Of a stretch of DNA of 64,000 nt, positions 20,350-31,740 are shown one piece after another; within the stretch, counting starts at the first letter, position 1, and every line of letters starts with the position of its first letter. The notes under the pieces are model-generated. The model saw only the letters and a list, made by a program, of their open reading frames with translations. It made no database searches and was not told where the DNA came from. The position numbers and the translations under genes were made by a program. The stretch comes from Mesostigma viride. Its lineage: Eukaryota > Streptophyta > Mesostigmatophyceae > Mesostigmatales > Mesostigmataceae. Location of the stretch: positions 1,207,795 through 1,271,794 of the forward strand of contig RPFO01000246.1 of NCBI GenBank assembly GCA_009746045.1. Reading direction: 5' to 3'.

Positions 20350-21920
20350 ATGACATCGCGTGCCGGTCCATTACGTTCTTATTTACGCGCGGGTAAACTA
20401 TTGTGACGTGACTTTTACGTCCGTGGAACCTTTGCGGTTTACTTTACCGCTTTGTCTTGGCGCCGCGCCGCGGAATCACGCGTCCGCTGAATCATCGGCG
20501 GATCTTCTGAATTTGTCCAAGTGCAAGTGCGTTCGCATTTGTGGCAGTGGGCTAGGGGGGGATTTGGGCTACCGGTGGTCACCGGGGCAGTCCAGGCGCT
20601 GGCGCGCGCCACTAAGGCAGGCCAGGCATGTTGGGCTGGCTGCCGGGCCAGTGATCACGTGCTCTGCCAGGACTACAGCGAGGGGCACCAGACTTTGTGG
20701 AGAACGACCAGGGCTACACGTGAAACGTCGCGAACGGTCAGCACGCTTTGAGCAGCGGTGCCTGAGATGGCCGGCAATTTAGCCTGGTTAATTTCTGATT
20801 GCGGCAGCGCTTTTTAGTGTTGCAAAATATCTACAAGTTGCTTAATAGCTTGTGCTTGGAAAGATTTGTTCATGAGATTTGGTTTGTATCATGCAGGCAA
20901 GCACCTGATCTAATGTTAAAAAAGCGCTGGCTAGATTTGCGGAACCTAATTGTTCAGCGTATTTTGGTCGTCACTGGCTGATGTCATGTTGAAAAGGTTA
21001 GCTTGCGCGGGTTAAAAGGATGAACAGTCGGCCATTGTGGTCGTTGTTCGTTCAGTTTTCACTTCACAACGACGCAGTTTGTCTTCATGTGTTTAACTAG
21101 TAGAACAACCCGGCCGCAACCTCCGTGATGGTTGCGAGATTGTTTTCATGGGTCGAGGCGAGATAGGCATACTGTACAAGTTAAGCCTAAGTTTTTGGAT
21201 TTGTCTCGAGGACAGTCGCCGCAGGGACTACCAGTATGGTAGATTCGCCTGGGCGCTGTCGGTAGCTTAGGGTGAGAGCGGTTGGCTGGGTGTTGGCATA
21301 CATCCGGACAAGGCCAACTTCCGTAAGGAGAGCGGGTAGCGGATGTTCATGGTATTGGACATGCCGGACTTGCTTGCTCGAAGCTAGGCAGGCCAGGGGC
21401 TGGAATTAGCCAGTCTTTCTTGTTGATGAACATTGGTTTTGGCTAAAATGTATTATCAATTTTATTTGTGAATAACAAAATCTTGTTAAGCGTTATGTCA
21501 TAAAGGTCGGTAGGAAGTGCTCTTGCCAACCGGTGGCTGCCAGTGGGGCAGAGCCCATGTACACCATCTTCCGTAACTGAACGAACAACCTTGTTAGGAG
21601 TCAGGCCTACCGGCCTAGTGGTGGAAAGGGTTATTGCTTATCCTTGAAAAGCATGGTTTTCTTCTTGCACCCAGCTGAGGGCTGGGGGCGGGTATCACCC
21701 CAGTTTTTTTCCCTTTGGACAGCGCAGCCTGTGCGCTTGTTTCTTCATGGCCCCTCCCCTTTTTGTCGCTCGCGTTGAGGCTGCTCGCGAGGGGGGGTGC
21801 AAAGGGAGGCCTACTGAGCTTGGCTGATCTTGTTTGACTATGCTAGGGAGGCCTAGAGCCATGTTATTTGGTTCCCTGAATTTATAATTGGTCTTTGCCC
21901 GCATGGTAATTGCAGTGGAT
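20350..21920. other. Non-coding stretch inside the Mutator-like locus
   Basis: No supported frame on either strand. It could be an intron or another decayed insertion between the zinc-ribbon and DDE parts of the transposase. Confidence 0.4.
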
Positions 21921-23365
21921 ATGCATTTAGACCGCGCATGGGGCCAAGGGGGGAGGCTTCTGCGCGGTAGGCGACAGGCGATCTTTGCGCCACACGCTAC
22001 CCTCCTTGGGGAAAGGCAGCCCATACAGCGAGAACACGCGCATCAAGTCTGGCCGTGTGACACCAAAGCAGGCGTGTGCGATGGCAAGCAAAGCCTGGGC
22101 ACTAGCACACCCATCGCCCACCCTTCCACCTTGCGTGCATGGCTGACCAACGGCGGCCACCCGCACCACCACAATCTGGGTTGGGGCAGACTGTGACTAG
22201 CCGCAACTGCCCAGATGGCCCAGGCTCTAGCTGCCGACTCCTCCACGGTGAGCCCAACATGGCCACATTGCCGGCAGGCAGCCTGCTCAAACATGCCTTG
22301 CAGGCAGCGGGTGTCAAGCAAAACATGTGCCCTGCACAGCTTTTCGGCTTGCATGAAGAGGTGGCTCGGGCAGTGTGCTAATTGCCACACGCACAAGATG
22401 GTTGTACTTGTCACGCTGCAACGGGGATGGCTGGAATGCAACGGGAGGAGCTCTTGTGCGGCCACCTTCCAGCTGCGATTCTGAGGCACCGAGCTCCAAC
22501 ACGCTGTTGCTCGGTGCTTTCCCATCGCAACCACCATCTTTACGTGCGCCAGCTTCCAGCACAACATCCTCAACCCGCGCAGAAACCGGCCGCTTCTTGC
22601 CACGCGAGCCCTTCCGCCTGCCCGGACCCTTCTTTTTGCAGGAACCTTTCGGCCGACCTCGACCTCTCTTTGGGGCCTCGGGCTCCGCCGGCGGCTGTGC
22701 AGCATCCCTATATGCTTCGCGAACCTTGGCCACCAAAGCACGTTTGCTTTTGCGACCCATCACGCCATAACTGGGAGACTAACATGCGGCAGCACATTTT
22801 GCTAACGATCTGCACCGGTCGCGATGAAACCGGTGTATACTGCATTATGACTCGGGAAGCGGTCCTTGACAATGTCATAAAACTCGTGAGGCAGTTCCTT
22901 GGCAGTGCCATCTGCATTGATCCAGCCCGCACGTGCCGCAAAATGAGCGTAGGCTGCAGCGCGGAAAACATTTGGGGGTTCACCTACGTCGGCAAGGGGG
23001 GTGTGCTTTTTCGAAGCAGCTCCGAGCAATACCAGTTTTTCGCGAGATAAAAGATCATCTAGTACAATGTGCGCAAAATTTCCTGCCTGCTGCCATGCCA
23101 AAAGTGTAGCTTCGCAGCGTCGTTGACGAGCTTTATCGCTTCGCGTGATCGCCATGGCTCTCAGTTGCACGTGCTCGCACCCACCCCGTCACTTTCACTC
23201 GTTCCGACGGTACCGCGAATTTTTTGGCGCGGAAAAAATTCGGCGCGCCGTGTCCGTAGCGGTCAGTGGTACGCGAGGGGGAGTATGTGCAGAGTTGAGT
23301 TGCGGATGGTCAGCCCTGGATTTGATTTCAGGGCTAAGATCGCAGCCCTGGATCGGTTGGACCCC

Positions 23366-23392
23366 CTTCTTAAACCTCAAGCTGGCGGTGTA
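23366..23392 (-). repeat. Right arm of the 27-bp inverted repeat
   Basis: Reverse complement of 16739-16765, just beyond the N-terminal end of the Mutator-like gene. Next to it, 23310-23360 shares agatcgcagccctgg with 16818-16835. Confidence 0.5.
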
Positions 23393-23951
23393 GTAAACTA
23401 AATGCTGCCGAGCGCCGGGACGCGAAAAATGCGAAAGTTAAAAAGTTCGAGTAGCTCCAACGCAGATTCGAACTAGGACCTCTGGCATGATTCCACGGCT
23501 ATATGGGCCTCCTGATCTGAGGGCATCCCAAGCTATAGCCCAACTGCGAAAAAACTCTTTATGCAGCAGAGTGGTGCCAGCTATTCGGAAATTGAGCTAG
23601 AAATGCTACGTGAGCTAATTGTGCGTAGGAGTAAGTTACACACCTGTCCACTCGATACCAAAGCTAGGAGAAACGTACGACACAATATGTTTAGAAGTTG
23701 TTTACTTGTTCTCACAGCAACTGAGAACAAAATATTGATTCCAGCAATTCTGAATGCCATGAATAAAGAATAGCCTGAACACAAACACTTCCAAACTTCT
23801 AGAAACTCCATGGTCAGCCCTTGCCCACAGTCCATATTACGCAGCCCTTCTTGGGCAGCCATGCGCATGCCAGGCCAGGCAGCAGCACAGTGCACATGGA
23901 CTACTGGATATTCCCTTCATGACAGCAGTGTGAAAGCGGCGTGGATCTAGG
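23393..23951. other. Gap, no gene seen
   Basis: Holds a short repeat also found at 16588-16622 (tccactcgataccaaag) and a tRNA-like TTCGAA context near 23460 that does not fold as a tRNA. Nothing else is supported. Confidence 0.5.
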
Positions 23952-26900
23952 TCAGTTCTTCGCAGTCCCACCAACGGGCGCCAGTACGGCTGGCTGCTGT
24001 CCCGAGAAACCCTTTAAGAACGAGGCAAACCATGAGGCAGGCTTGCTAGCCGGCTCCACACTAGGTTTGGTGGGCGGCAGCTCGAAGACGCCTGGCTTCA
24101 TCCTCACAGTCCCTGGAGGCAGCCGCAGCGCGCCATTCGCGGCCGGCAGTCGCAGGGTTCCCTGAGGGATCACCACAACGTTGCCCGTTGGCAGGCGGTA
24201 GCGCACCGCGGGCATCTTCAGGCTGCCATCTGGCATCCACTGGAACCCCTCAGGGAGGGGCCAGTCTGGGACAGGCACGGTCGGGCGGCACTCGGTCGGG
24301 ATAGTGACGCACACGACATCGGCGGATCGCGCCGATGCCTTGGGAGGGGGGGGCAGCTCGACCACCCCCTTGGGGAGCTTGAGCAGGTCACCGGACGGCA
24401 GCTTAAGCACGCCCTTGCGGACGCGCGATGTTCCATTGGGCAGCGCCACCGTGCGATTCCACAGCATGCGGCAGCCAGCAGGCAGCACCAAGCAGGGCTT
24501 GGCCTCGCCTGCGCGGCGATACCGCAGGGCAGGGAGCAGGAGCGTCCCATCTTGCAGGGAGGAGAAGCCCATAGGGGCTTCCAGGTAGGCGTCGGAAAAG
24601 GTTCCGGTGGCCGCGAGGGCGGGCGGGCAGGGGACCACCTCCGACATGAAGCTGAAGGAGCCGTCGTGGTGCTCCTTGCAGTTGCGTGGCAGCGTCCATA
24701 ACGTGCCGTCGGACAGCTTGTAGACGCTGTTCATGTAGCGCGAGGTGCCTGCGCGCACAAGTGTGCGTGGTGAAGGGAGAACAGAGGCGGCATTCTGTGG
24801 CAGGGTCACCTGGACGATGCAGACATACAAGGTGTGAACGGACCTAGAGAACTAGGTGTGTATGGGTAATCGATGAAGGCTTTAGGACCTACTTGCCCAT
24901 GCCCACACATGACTAGAGAGCTGTGCGCAGGGGAGCTTGCTACTTGACCTGCCAAGGTGTGCTGAACATGGAAATGATGGCCACAGACGCATGGCACCCG
25001 CAGGAGTCATGATCCAGTGGATGCGCCGACACCGCTGAGAACATGCCATGAACGAGGCAGCAAAGAAGGCAGCCAAGCAGGCAGCTACGTGGGCAGCGAA
25101 GCAGGCAGCCAAGCAGGCAGCCAAACAGCCAGCCAAGCAGGCAGCGAAGCAGGCAGCAAAGCAGGCAGCAAAGCAGGCAGCAAAGCAGGCAGCAAAGCAG
25201 GCAGCCAAGCAGGCAGCAAAGCAGGCAGCAAAGCAGGCAGCAAAGCAGGCAGCAAAGCAGGCAGCCAAGCAGGCAGCCAAGCAGGCAGCCAAGCAGGCAG
25301 CCAAGCAGGCAGCCAAGCAGGGCAGCCAAGCAGGCAGCCAAGCTGGCAGCCAAGCAGGCAGCCAAGCAGGCAGCCAAACAGCCAGCCAAGCAGGTAGCCA
25401 AGCAAGCAGCAAAGCAGGCAGCCAAAGCATGCAGCCAAAGCATGCAGCCAAACCAGGCAGCCAAAAGCATGCAGCAAAGCATGCAGCCAAAAGCAGGCAG
25501 GAATGCAGGCAGCAATGCAGGCAGCAACGCAGGCAGCAACGCAGGCAGGAATGCAGGCAGCAACGCAGGCAGCAACGAAGGCAGCAATAAAGGCAGCAAC
25601 GCAGGCAGCAACGCAGGCAGCAACGCAGGCAGCAAACGCAGGCAGCAGCGCAGGCAGCAACGCAGGCAGTAACGCAGGCAGCAAAGCAGGCGACGGCAGC
25701 AACAAGGGGGCGAAACGCCACAAATGGGGGAGGATTCTCCTGCGGACATCTAGGTTATGATAGAAAATTACAACCCCATGGGGTGCCCCTGGATACCAAG
25801 CTCACCCTCGGGTAGCCGGAAGTAGTTGTCAGGGTACTTGATCGAGCCCCTGGGCAGCACGACAGGGGGCCCGTCCGCCAGGCAGATGGTCGTGCGGGGC
25901 ATCTTCACCGCGCCGCTGGCCAGCCGCTCAAACCCGTGCGGGAGCAGCGCCACCGGGAGGGTCACGTCACAGGGGGAAGACCCCCGCGGAAGCAGGAAGT
26001 CGTGGCAGCTGGTGTCTGCGCCCGGCGTGGCCACCTCCCTGCTGCCGCGTGGCAGGGTGAATGTCCCTCCCGCACGGCCCGCCCTGCGCGCCATGGCGTT
26101 GGTGAGGGCATGAGTGATTAAACCAACCAATGTGGCAGCGGAGGACGCGGCCACGAGTTGTAGTAGTATGCGCTCCCTTTGCAGCCAAGCACGCAGCAAC
26201 CAGGGAGGGAGGTTGCGCAAATCTGGACCCTTGCCATCGCCATCACTGCCCCCGCCATCCCCCCCGCCACCCCCGCCGTTGTCCCCTCCCCCCCCCCCAT
26301 TGGCCACCCCCTCCCCGATCCCCCGGCACATTCCCCCCCTCGTTGCCCCCACCGTCCCTATTGCTGGTGCCGTTCACGCCGCTGGATCGCGCCGCCATCA
26401 TCCGCAGCTCGTCCACCACCGCCCCCACTTGGCCCATCAGTTGCCGCGAGTATTCCGAAGCAAACGACAGCAGCGCCGCAGGCGATGCCCCCGATGCCAG
26501 GCGGGTCTGCAGGGGGGGCAGGCCCAGGGGGAGCCACGTCCCTGAGGGGAATGCGGGCGTGGCCCCAAATGACCCGCTCCCTTGATCCAGCCGAGGAGAG
26601 GGCAGGGTCCCTGCCTGGCCGCCGCTATCGGCCCGGGTGCTAGCGGATGGTGGCGGTGACAGAGCTGCCGGCGGTGGCGTATGCGAGGCCAAGGCGGGGG
26701 ATGCCTCGCGCGCCAGGGGTGAGCTAGGGGTCTCCCTCATGTGCCCGGCCTGCCTCAGCACACCAGCGCCTGCAAGGACGTCCCCAGGCCAGGCATTGGT
26801 GCTCACATAGCCTGCAGTCTGCCCGTCCTCGTCCCTGCTGGTGTGATACATCTCCCCGATGCTCGCCGCCGCAACCGTGCCGCTGGCGATGGCATCTGCA

Positions 26901-29339
26901 GGGCGCGTCACCCTCCTCCCCCCGCCCCCCGCCAGTCCATTGATGGCGTCACCTTTGTCCGGCGTGGCCGCGCCTCCCTGGGACCTCTCAGGTGGGCCCG
27001 TGGGCGCGGGCGCGGGTGCGGGCGCGCCGAACTTGATGCGCCCATCGGCCATGCGGCGCGCCACCGCCGCCACCGACTGAGGCACCACAAAGAGCGGGCG
27101 CAGGCCGGGGGGGAGCTGCATGCGGCCGTTGGGCGACTCTACGGTGCCGGCAGGAGGTTTAAACAGGGTGCCATCGGCCAGCTGGATGCCCCCTCGGCCC
27201 CAGCGCTTGCTCCAGCCTGTGATGCCAGGGGGTAGTGCAACAGGGGGGAGGGAGCATGAGAGCAAGGATAGGGAGGGTTGAAGGGCGGCCAGAGAGGGGC
27301 ACGCCCACCAGTCAACCCCACCAGCCAAAAGGGCAAGCAACACGGCCGGTCATACTCAACCCCAACAAAGGGACATTTCCAATCAGACAGGAAGACGTTT
27401 CTCGTCGTGGCAGCCGTGAATCACAGGCTGCTCATGCCCCAAAAGACAAGGCCAGAACAGAGCACCTGATCGCGGAACGTACCTTCGGGGAGCTGAAATG
27501 CGCCATCAGGCCCCAGGATGCACCCTGCGGGCAGCTCAAACACGCTCTGGCCGTCCGCCAGCATAAACTGGACCGCGGGCAGACGCAGCTCACCGCTGAG
27601 GAGGACCTGGACGCCCGCCTGAGGGAGCGGTGGGGGCCGCCGTGGTGGCATGACAAACGCTCGGAGGGGGAGCGGGGTCCCTGCGACCGTGGCCAGGGTA
27701 TCCTGGCCACTGGACGAGGGCGGCGCACCTGACAATGTGTCAAGAGTGCAGCCAGGGGGGAGGCGGAAGCGGCCACCTGGCAGCTGCTCGGTTCCCTTGA
27801 GCACGTTGTGCGGCAGCGCGAGTGATGGCCGCTTGCTCTGGGGGGCACGCTCCGGGGCCCTGGTGGGATGATGCCACGCAGAGGACAGGCGGCCAGGGGC
27901 GTGGCAGGGATGGGGGGATGGCACCCGGGGGGGTGGCAGGGAGACCGATTATCACCGAGTTTCTTTCTGGTCTTGAGAGTGCTATGTTGATGTCCAGACA
28001 ACATCATAATGGAGTGACCATCTCTGCAAGCCAACCTTCCTTCCCCTGTCGTTGGTACCTATCATCTGGAGCAGGGACCACACATCGGGGGGAGCCGGAG
28101 ACTTTTCTCTTGGCTCTTCTCTTCTCTTAGCTAAGAGAAGAGAAAGGCCGAAATCTGGTACGGGCGGCGCTTTCGGACCTGCTTCCGGACAAGACAGTTC
28201 GCGTACGACACCTCGGCGCGGCGACGGGTCGCTACCACTACGTGGCACTTTATCCTAGTCCCCCAACGAGATCAAAGCTAAGAGATTCTCCTATACAGGT
28301 CTTATCTCAAAAGGCAAGGGAAAGGGCCACTGTTCTGTTGTGCGTTGAGTCTGCCCTTAAGATTCCGACGGGCGGTACGGCGAGTCCTCGGATCCTCAAG
28401 AGAAGAGACAATCAGACACTTACCTTCTCCAGACCTTCCTGACTCCAAACAGCTTCTCCAAACAGAGACCAGGCGAATCCGCAGAGACAGAACCTACTCT
28501 TTCACGTTGATGGAGCACATGCAGCGAGGCCAAGGTCAAGGTAGTTACTAAATAAACCTGGTTAGAAGACAACCATGCTCAACAGACAAACATGCTCAAC
28601 AGGCAACCGTGCTCCCGGACAACCACATACCGGAACGAGCCGTCCGCAAGCTGGCACGCTCCCTCTGGCAGCTCCCACGTGCGCCCGCGGGGCAACCGCA
28701 CGCTCACGCGGGGCATGCGCAGCGTGCCGTCCGCCAGCACCGCAAACCCAGGGGGCAGGAGGCGGCCCACGTCAGGGAATGGAACACTGAACGTGGACGC
28801 AGGTGGGAAGCCAAACGAGCCGTCCGCGAATAGCATGCACGCAGAGGGAAGGCGGAGCCTCGCTGGCTGCTGGGTGGACGTGGGCGATGACGCCCCTTGC
28901 CTCCCTGGCAGCACAAACTCAATCGCGTCGGTGCCTATGACAGGGCCGGAAGGCGTTGATGGCGGAGAAGCTGACTCCGGAGCGGCACGGCCTGCGGCGG
29001 CCATGCCATCGGCCGGCACCTTGACCCGCTCCTGGAACACGCCAGTCAGCCACTCAGCATCGGGAGGCAGCAGGAACGTGCCTGGGGGAGGGACAGGAGC
29101 ATGGATTGGTCAAGAAACGGGAAATGGGAGAGCAACACCACAAACAGTGGGCACCTTGCTGGTGGCGGTGTCAGCATCATGGGTATGCCTCCACTGCGGA
29201 CCATGGTGTGACGCCACCAGGAGACACGCAGAGATACCGCCATGTATCGTACAAGTGACAGTAAGTGAAAGAAAGCGTATAGTGACAGTAGCTGACGAAG
29301 TCTGGGGTCATGTGCACGTTTGGGCAAGGGGTGGTAAAT

Positions 29340-29406
<67 letters not shown>

Positions 29407-31632
29407 GGTGGTGGTGGTGGTGGTGGTGGTGGTGGTGGTGGTGGTGGTGGTGGTGGTGGTGGTGGTGGTGGTGGTGGTGGTGGTGGTGGTGGTGATGATG
29501 ATGATGATGATGATGATGATGACATTAAGGTTGTCAGCCCCATGTGGAAGCCAAGCGGCAAAGGGGCATCCGAGCTCTCAAGAATACTCTCCAGCCTCTG
29601 GCAAAGCCAGGGCCCAGGAAATCACAGAGGCACACCGTGGTGCCGAGTTGCCATCACCTGTCACCCAGAGCGGACCTCGCCCCTGCTCATTCACCGTACG
29701 GGCATCATGGAGCGCATGGACGGCAAGCCATAGGAACTCCTCACACACCACCCTGCATGCCCGGGGGGAGCGCCCAGCACCCTTGGCGTCTGGTGCTCGG
29801 CATCACATGGCAACTTCCCAAGGCAGGGAACGCTGGAACGCATCCTGACAAAAGACAGGTGGCATGCGCCCACAACACTCACCGTTCAGCCGCCGGATGC
29901 ACCCTTCCGGCATCGCAAACGCCTCCACCTTGCCGTCCGCATCCACCAAGTTCACCGTGACGGCAGGCAGCCGCAGCGCGCCCCATCCATCCTCGGCGAC
30001 CCGAAACCCGGTCGGGAGGGCGGGGAAGCAAATGGCCCTGGGTACAGCCGCCTGCGGGCGCCAGCCGTAAGGCAGCTGGAAGCTGCCATCGGGGAACACG
30101 GATGTGCCGGGTGGCAGCGCCAGCTCCTGCGAGGTGAGCCGGGAGCGGAAGCGCACAGGGCCACTGCCACTTGGTGGGGCAGGGGGCGCCGCAACCTGCC
30201 ACCCAAAGATGCCGCGGCCAGCCGTCGAGCTACCGACGCGCTCCCAGTCCATGGGCATGCGCAGCGATTGGTTTGTCAGCATCTCAACTCCAGCAGGAAG
30301 CAGCACACTCCCGACACCGGCAGAGCCAGCAATGCCTGCAGCAACACCTCCATCTACACCTCCAATAATGCCTTTCCTGGTTGGTGCAGCCACGCCAGGC
30401 TGCAAAGGCCGGGTATCAGGTGACGCGGCGACTGCATGGGTCGACCCCTGTGGGACAGCAGGGGCCTCTACGCCCCCAGGTGACGGCAGACAGCGGCGCC
30501 ATTGTGTGGCCGGCAGGAGAATGGTGCCCCGTCGGCCGGGCCGCAGCACGTACATGCCCCGTCGCACCGCGGTCACCGCCAGCTCGTCGGCCATGGGGGA
30601 GATGCCCTCCACTAGCTGCACTGCCAGCTGGGCGCCCTCTGGCAGGGAGAAGGCAAGCGGCGCCAGGGACTCGCCCGTGCTGCTGCCCAACCCGCCACCC
30701 AGCAGGTCCACGGCCTCACAGGCTGCAGGGAGCGGGATGGGCTGTCCCCCCTGCTCGCCCTCGTGATGTGCGGTGCCATTCATGGAAGGGCTCGGTGGTG
30801 GCACCGCAGGCACCATCACGAGCACGCGGTCTTGGCCGGGGGCAGGAGGGGACGCGTGCGCGCTCGCCCCTGGCTCCATTCTCAGCTGGTAGCCCTTTGG
30901 TGGCATCATCCACATGGGTAAACTCGCATCCCCCACTTCCCAGCTGTCGCTTGGCGGCGCCTCATCGGCAGCCGCCGGTGATGCATCGGCAGCCACCGGC
31001 CGCACCAGCCGGCAGTGCTTGGGCAGCGCCACGCAGGAGCCGTCGGGTAGGCACAGGAGCACGGCAGGAAGTTGCAGCGTGCGTACGGCGGGGGTGCCGG
31101 CAACTGCCACACGGCCATCTCCCTTGCTGGCAGCTCTTTTGCTGGCATCTCGCCTGCTGGCATTTGTCACCTGCCCTCCCGGCACCGGTGCGGATGGCAG
31201 AGACACGTCAGCACCGGGTGGCCATGTCAGCACCTCCTCCACAAAGGCACCCCACCACCAGATCTGGTCATCGCGGGGACTTGGGGCCTCCCAGCTGGGC
31301 CACGAGGGGACCACCTGGGCTCTCTGGGTGGGTGGAGGCTCCACGGGTTCTGCCGAGGGGATATGTGCTTGGGGCACGGCAGGCCGCTCCTCCCCCTGCC
31401 TGCCCCACCGCAGCGCTGCCAGAAGCCACTCCTTGTCCTTGCTAAACACCCTGCAGGGGGGAAGCGGGTCGTGGGGGGGGCGAGCAGTATACAGGGTGTC
31501 GGGCAGCGCAAATTCGTAAGGGCACGGGGAAGAGGGCAAGGTGACAGATGGCGCGAGGTGGGTGCACCGAACTGGGATCCGTTTTCCAGTGGTTTTGGTG
31601 CACTGCCATGAAGGCCGTGTACACGACAACAC
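23952..31632 (-). CDS. Large LP-x-G / DG-(S/T) repeat protein, multi-exon, function unknown
   Basis: I do not recognise this family. Exons on the minus strand: (31632 or 31451)-29883, 29081-28631, 27859-27483, 27216-25806 and about 24809-23952. The first four join with matching phases at GT-AG borders. The 25806/24809 join is not in phase, so an exon or border is missed, and a poly-G shift lies near 26290 in exon 4. The product, about 1,600 residues, is built of 40-50 residue units such as LPPGFAVLADGTLRMP followed by LPRG...LPEG, e.g. LPEGFQWMPDGSLKMP, LPPGTSVFPDGSFQLP and LADGTLFKPPAGT. Proline-rich linkers and one hydrophobic stretch (LLQLVAASSAATLVGLI, about 26140) may anchor it in a membrane. 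Spacing of LP and DG suggests beta-hairpin or solenoid units. The N-terminus is uncertain. Confidence 0.65.
25067..25690. repeat. gcaggcagcaaa-type minisatellite in an intron of the LP-x-G gene
   Basis: About fifty copies of a 12-bp unit (gcaaagcaggca and variants), open in several frames on both strands. The Ala-Lys-Gln and Cys-Leu-rich frames are repeat artefacts. It fills most of the intron between the last two recognised exons. Confidence 0.9.
27860..28630. other. Intron 2 of the LP-x-G gene
   Basis: Non-coding. Contains a perfect 28-bp palindrome (28117-28144) centred on cttag/ctaag. No mobile-element border was identified. Confidence 0.5.
29341..29521. repeat. (GAT)n-(GGT)n-(GAT)n trinucleotide tract in intron 1 of the LP-x-G gene
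   Basis: About 17 GAT units, about 34 GGT units and about 9 GAT units. The long frame crossing it is not a gene. It lies wholly within the intron 29082-29882. Confidence 0.95.
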
Positions 31633-31655
31633 TGGTTTGCGGGCGCAACAATCGC

Positions 31656-31740
31656 AGGAATGTGGTTGCCCTCATGAAGACGCCAAGGCCACAGAATGTT
31701 TCTGTGGCCTTGGCGTCTTCATGAGGGCAACCACATTCCT
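31656..31740. repeat. Perfect 41-bp inverted repeat with 3-bp loop
   Basis: 31656-31696 and 31700-31740 are exact reverse complements separated by tgt. It lies just upstream of the LP-x-G gene's first frame. It could be a foldback element, a small-RNA hairpin or an assembly foldback. Confidence 0.9.

Larger units (their letters stand above)
18672..23170 (-). pseudogene. Mutator-like (MULE, Mutator-domain type) transposase gene, broken
   Basis: Pieces in order on the minus strand: an N-terminal frame from 23170; a basic segment with an AT-hook (KRGRGRPKGS, about 22680); a zinc-ribbon-like part FEQAACRQCGHVGL (about 22280) followed by an ALLAIAHACFGV segment and GLPFP; VTFDGSWANKG (about 20210), matching the first catalytic Asp region of MULEs; CSSVPCWQGECPAP joined across an insertion to NNHVGSSRGMEGSGAVAL (about 19260); a DGDT segment; and EHYHGNHSKCGEWPNHI (about 18790). 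The pieces lie in different frames or exons. The family is recognised by motifs only. Two LTR insertions (19290-20040, 17844-18324) and a non-coding stretch at 20.35-21.9 kb interrupt it. Confidence 0.6.

Noticed and set aside
23440-23560. Minus-strand tRNA gene suggested by a GTTCGAAT context
   Set aside because: The T stem does not pair, the anticodon loop lacks U33 and no acceptor stem closes.
25048-25749. Long Ala-Lys-Gln frame (plus) and Cys-Leu frames (minus) as genes
   Set aside because: All come from one 12-bp repeat that is open in several frames; it lies in an intron of the minus-strand gene.
28592-29848. 418-codon plus-strand frame with Met and Val runs
   Set aside because: Runs through the trinucleotide tract and antisense to exons of the LP-x-G gene; composition is repeat-driven.
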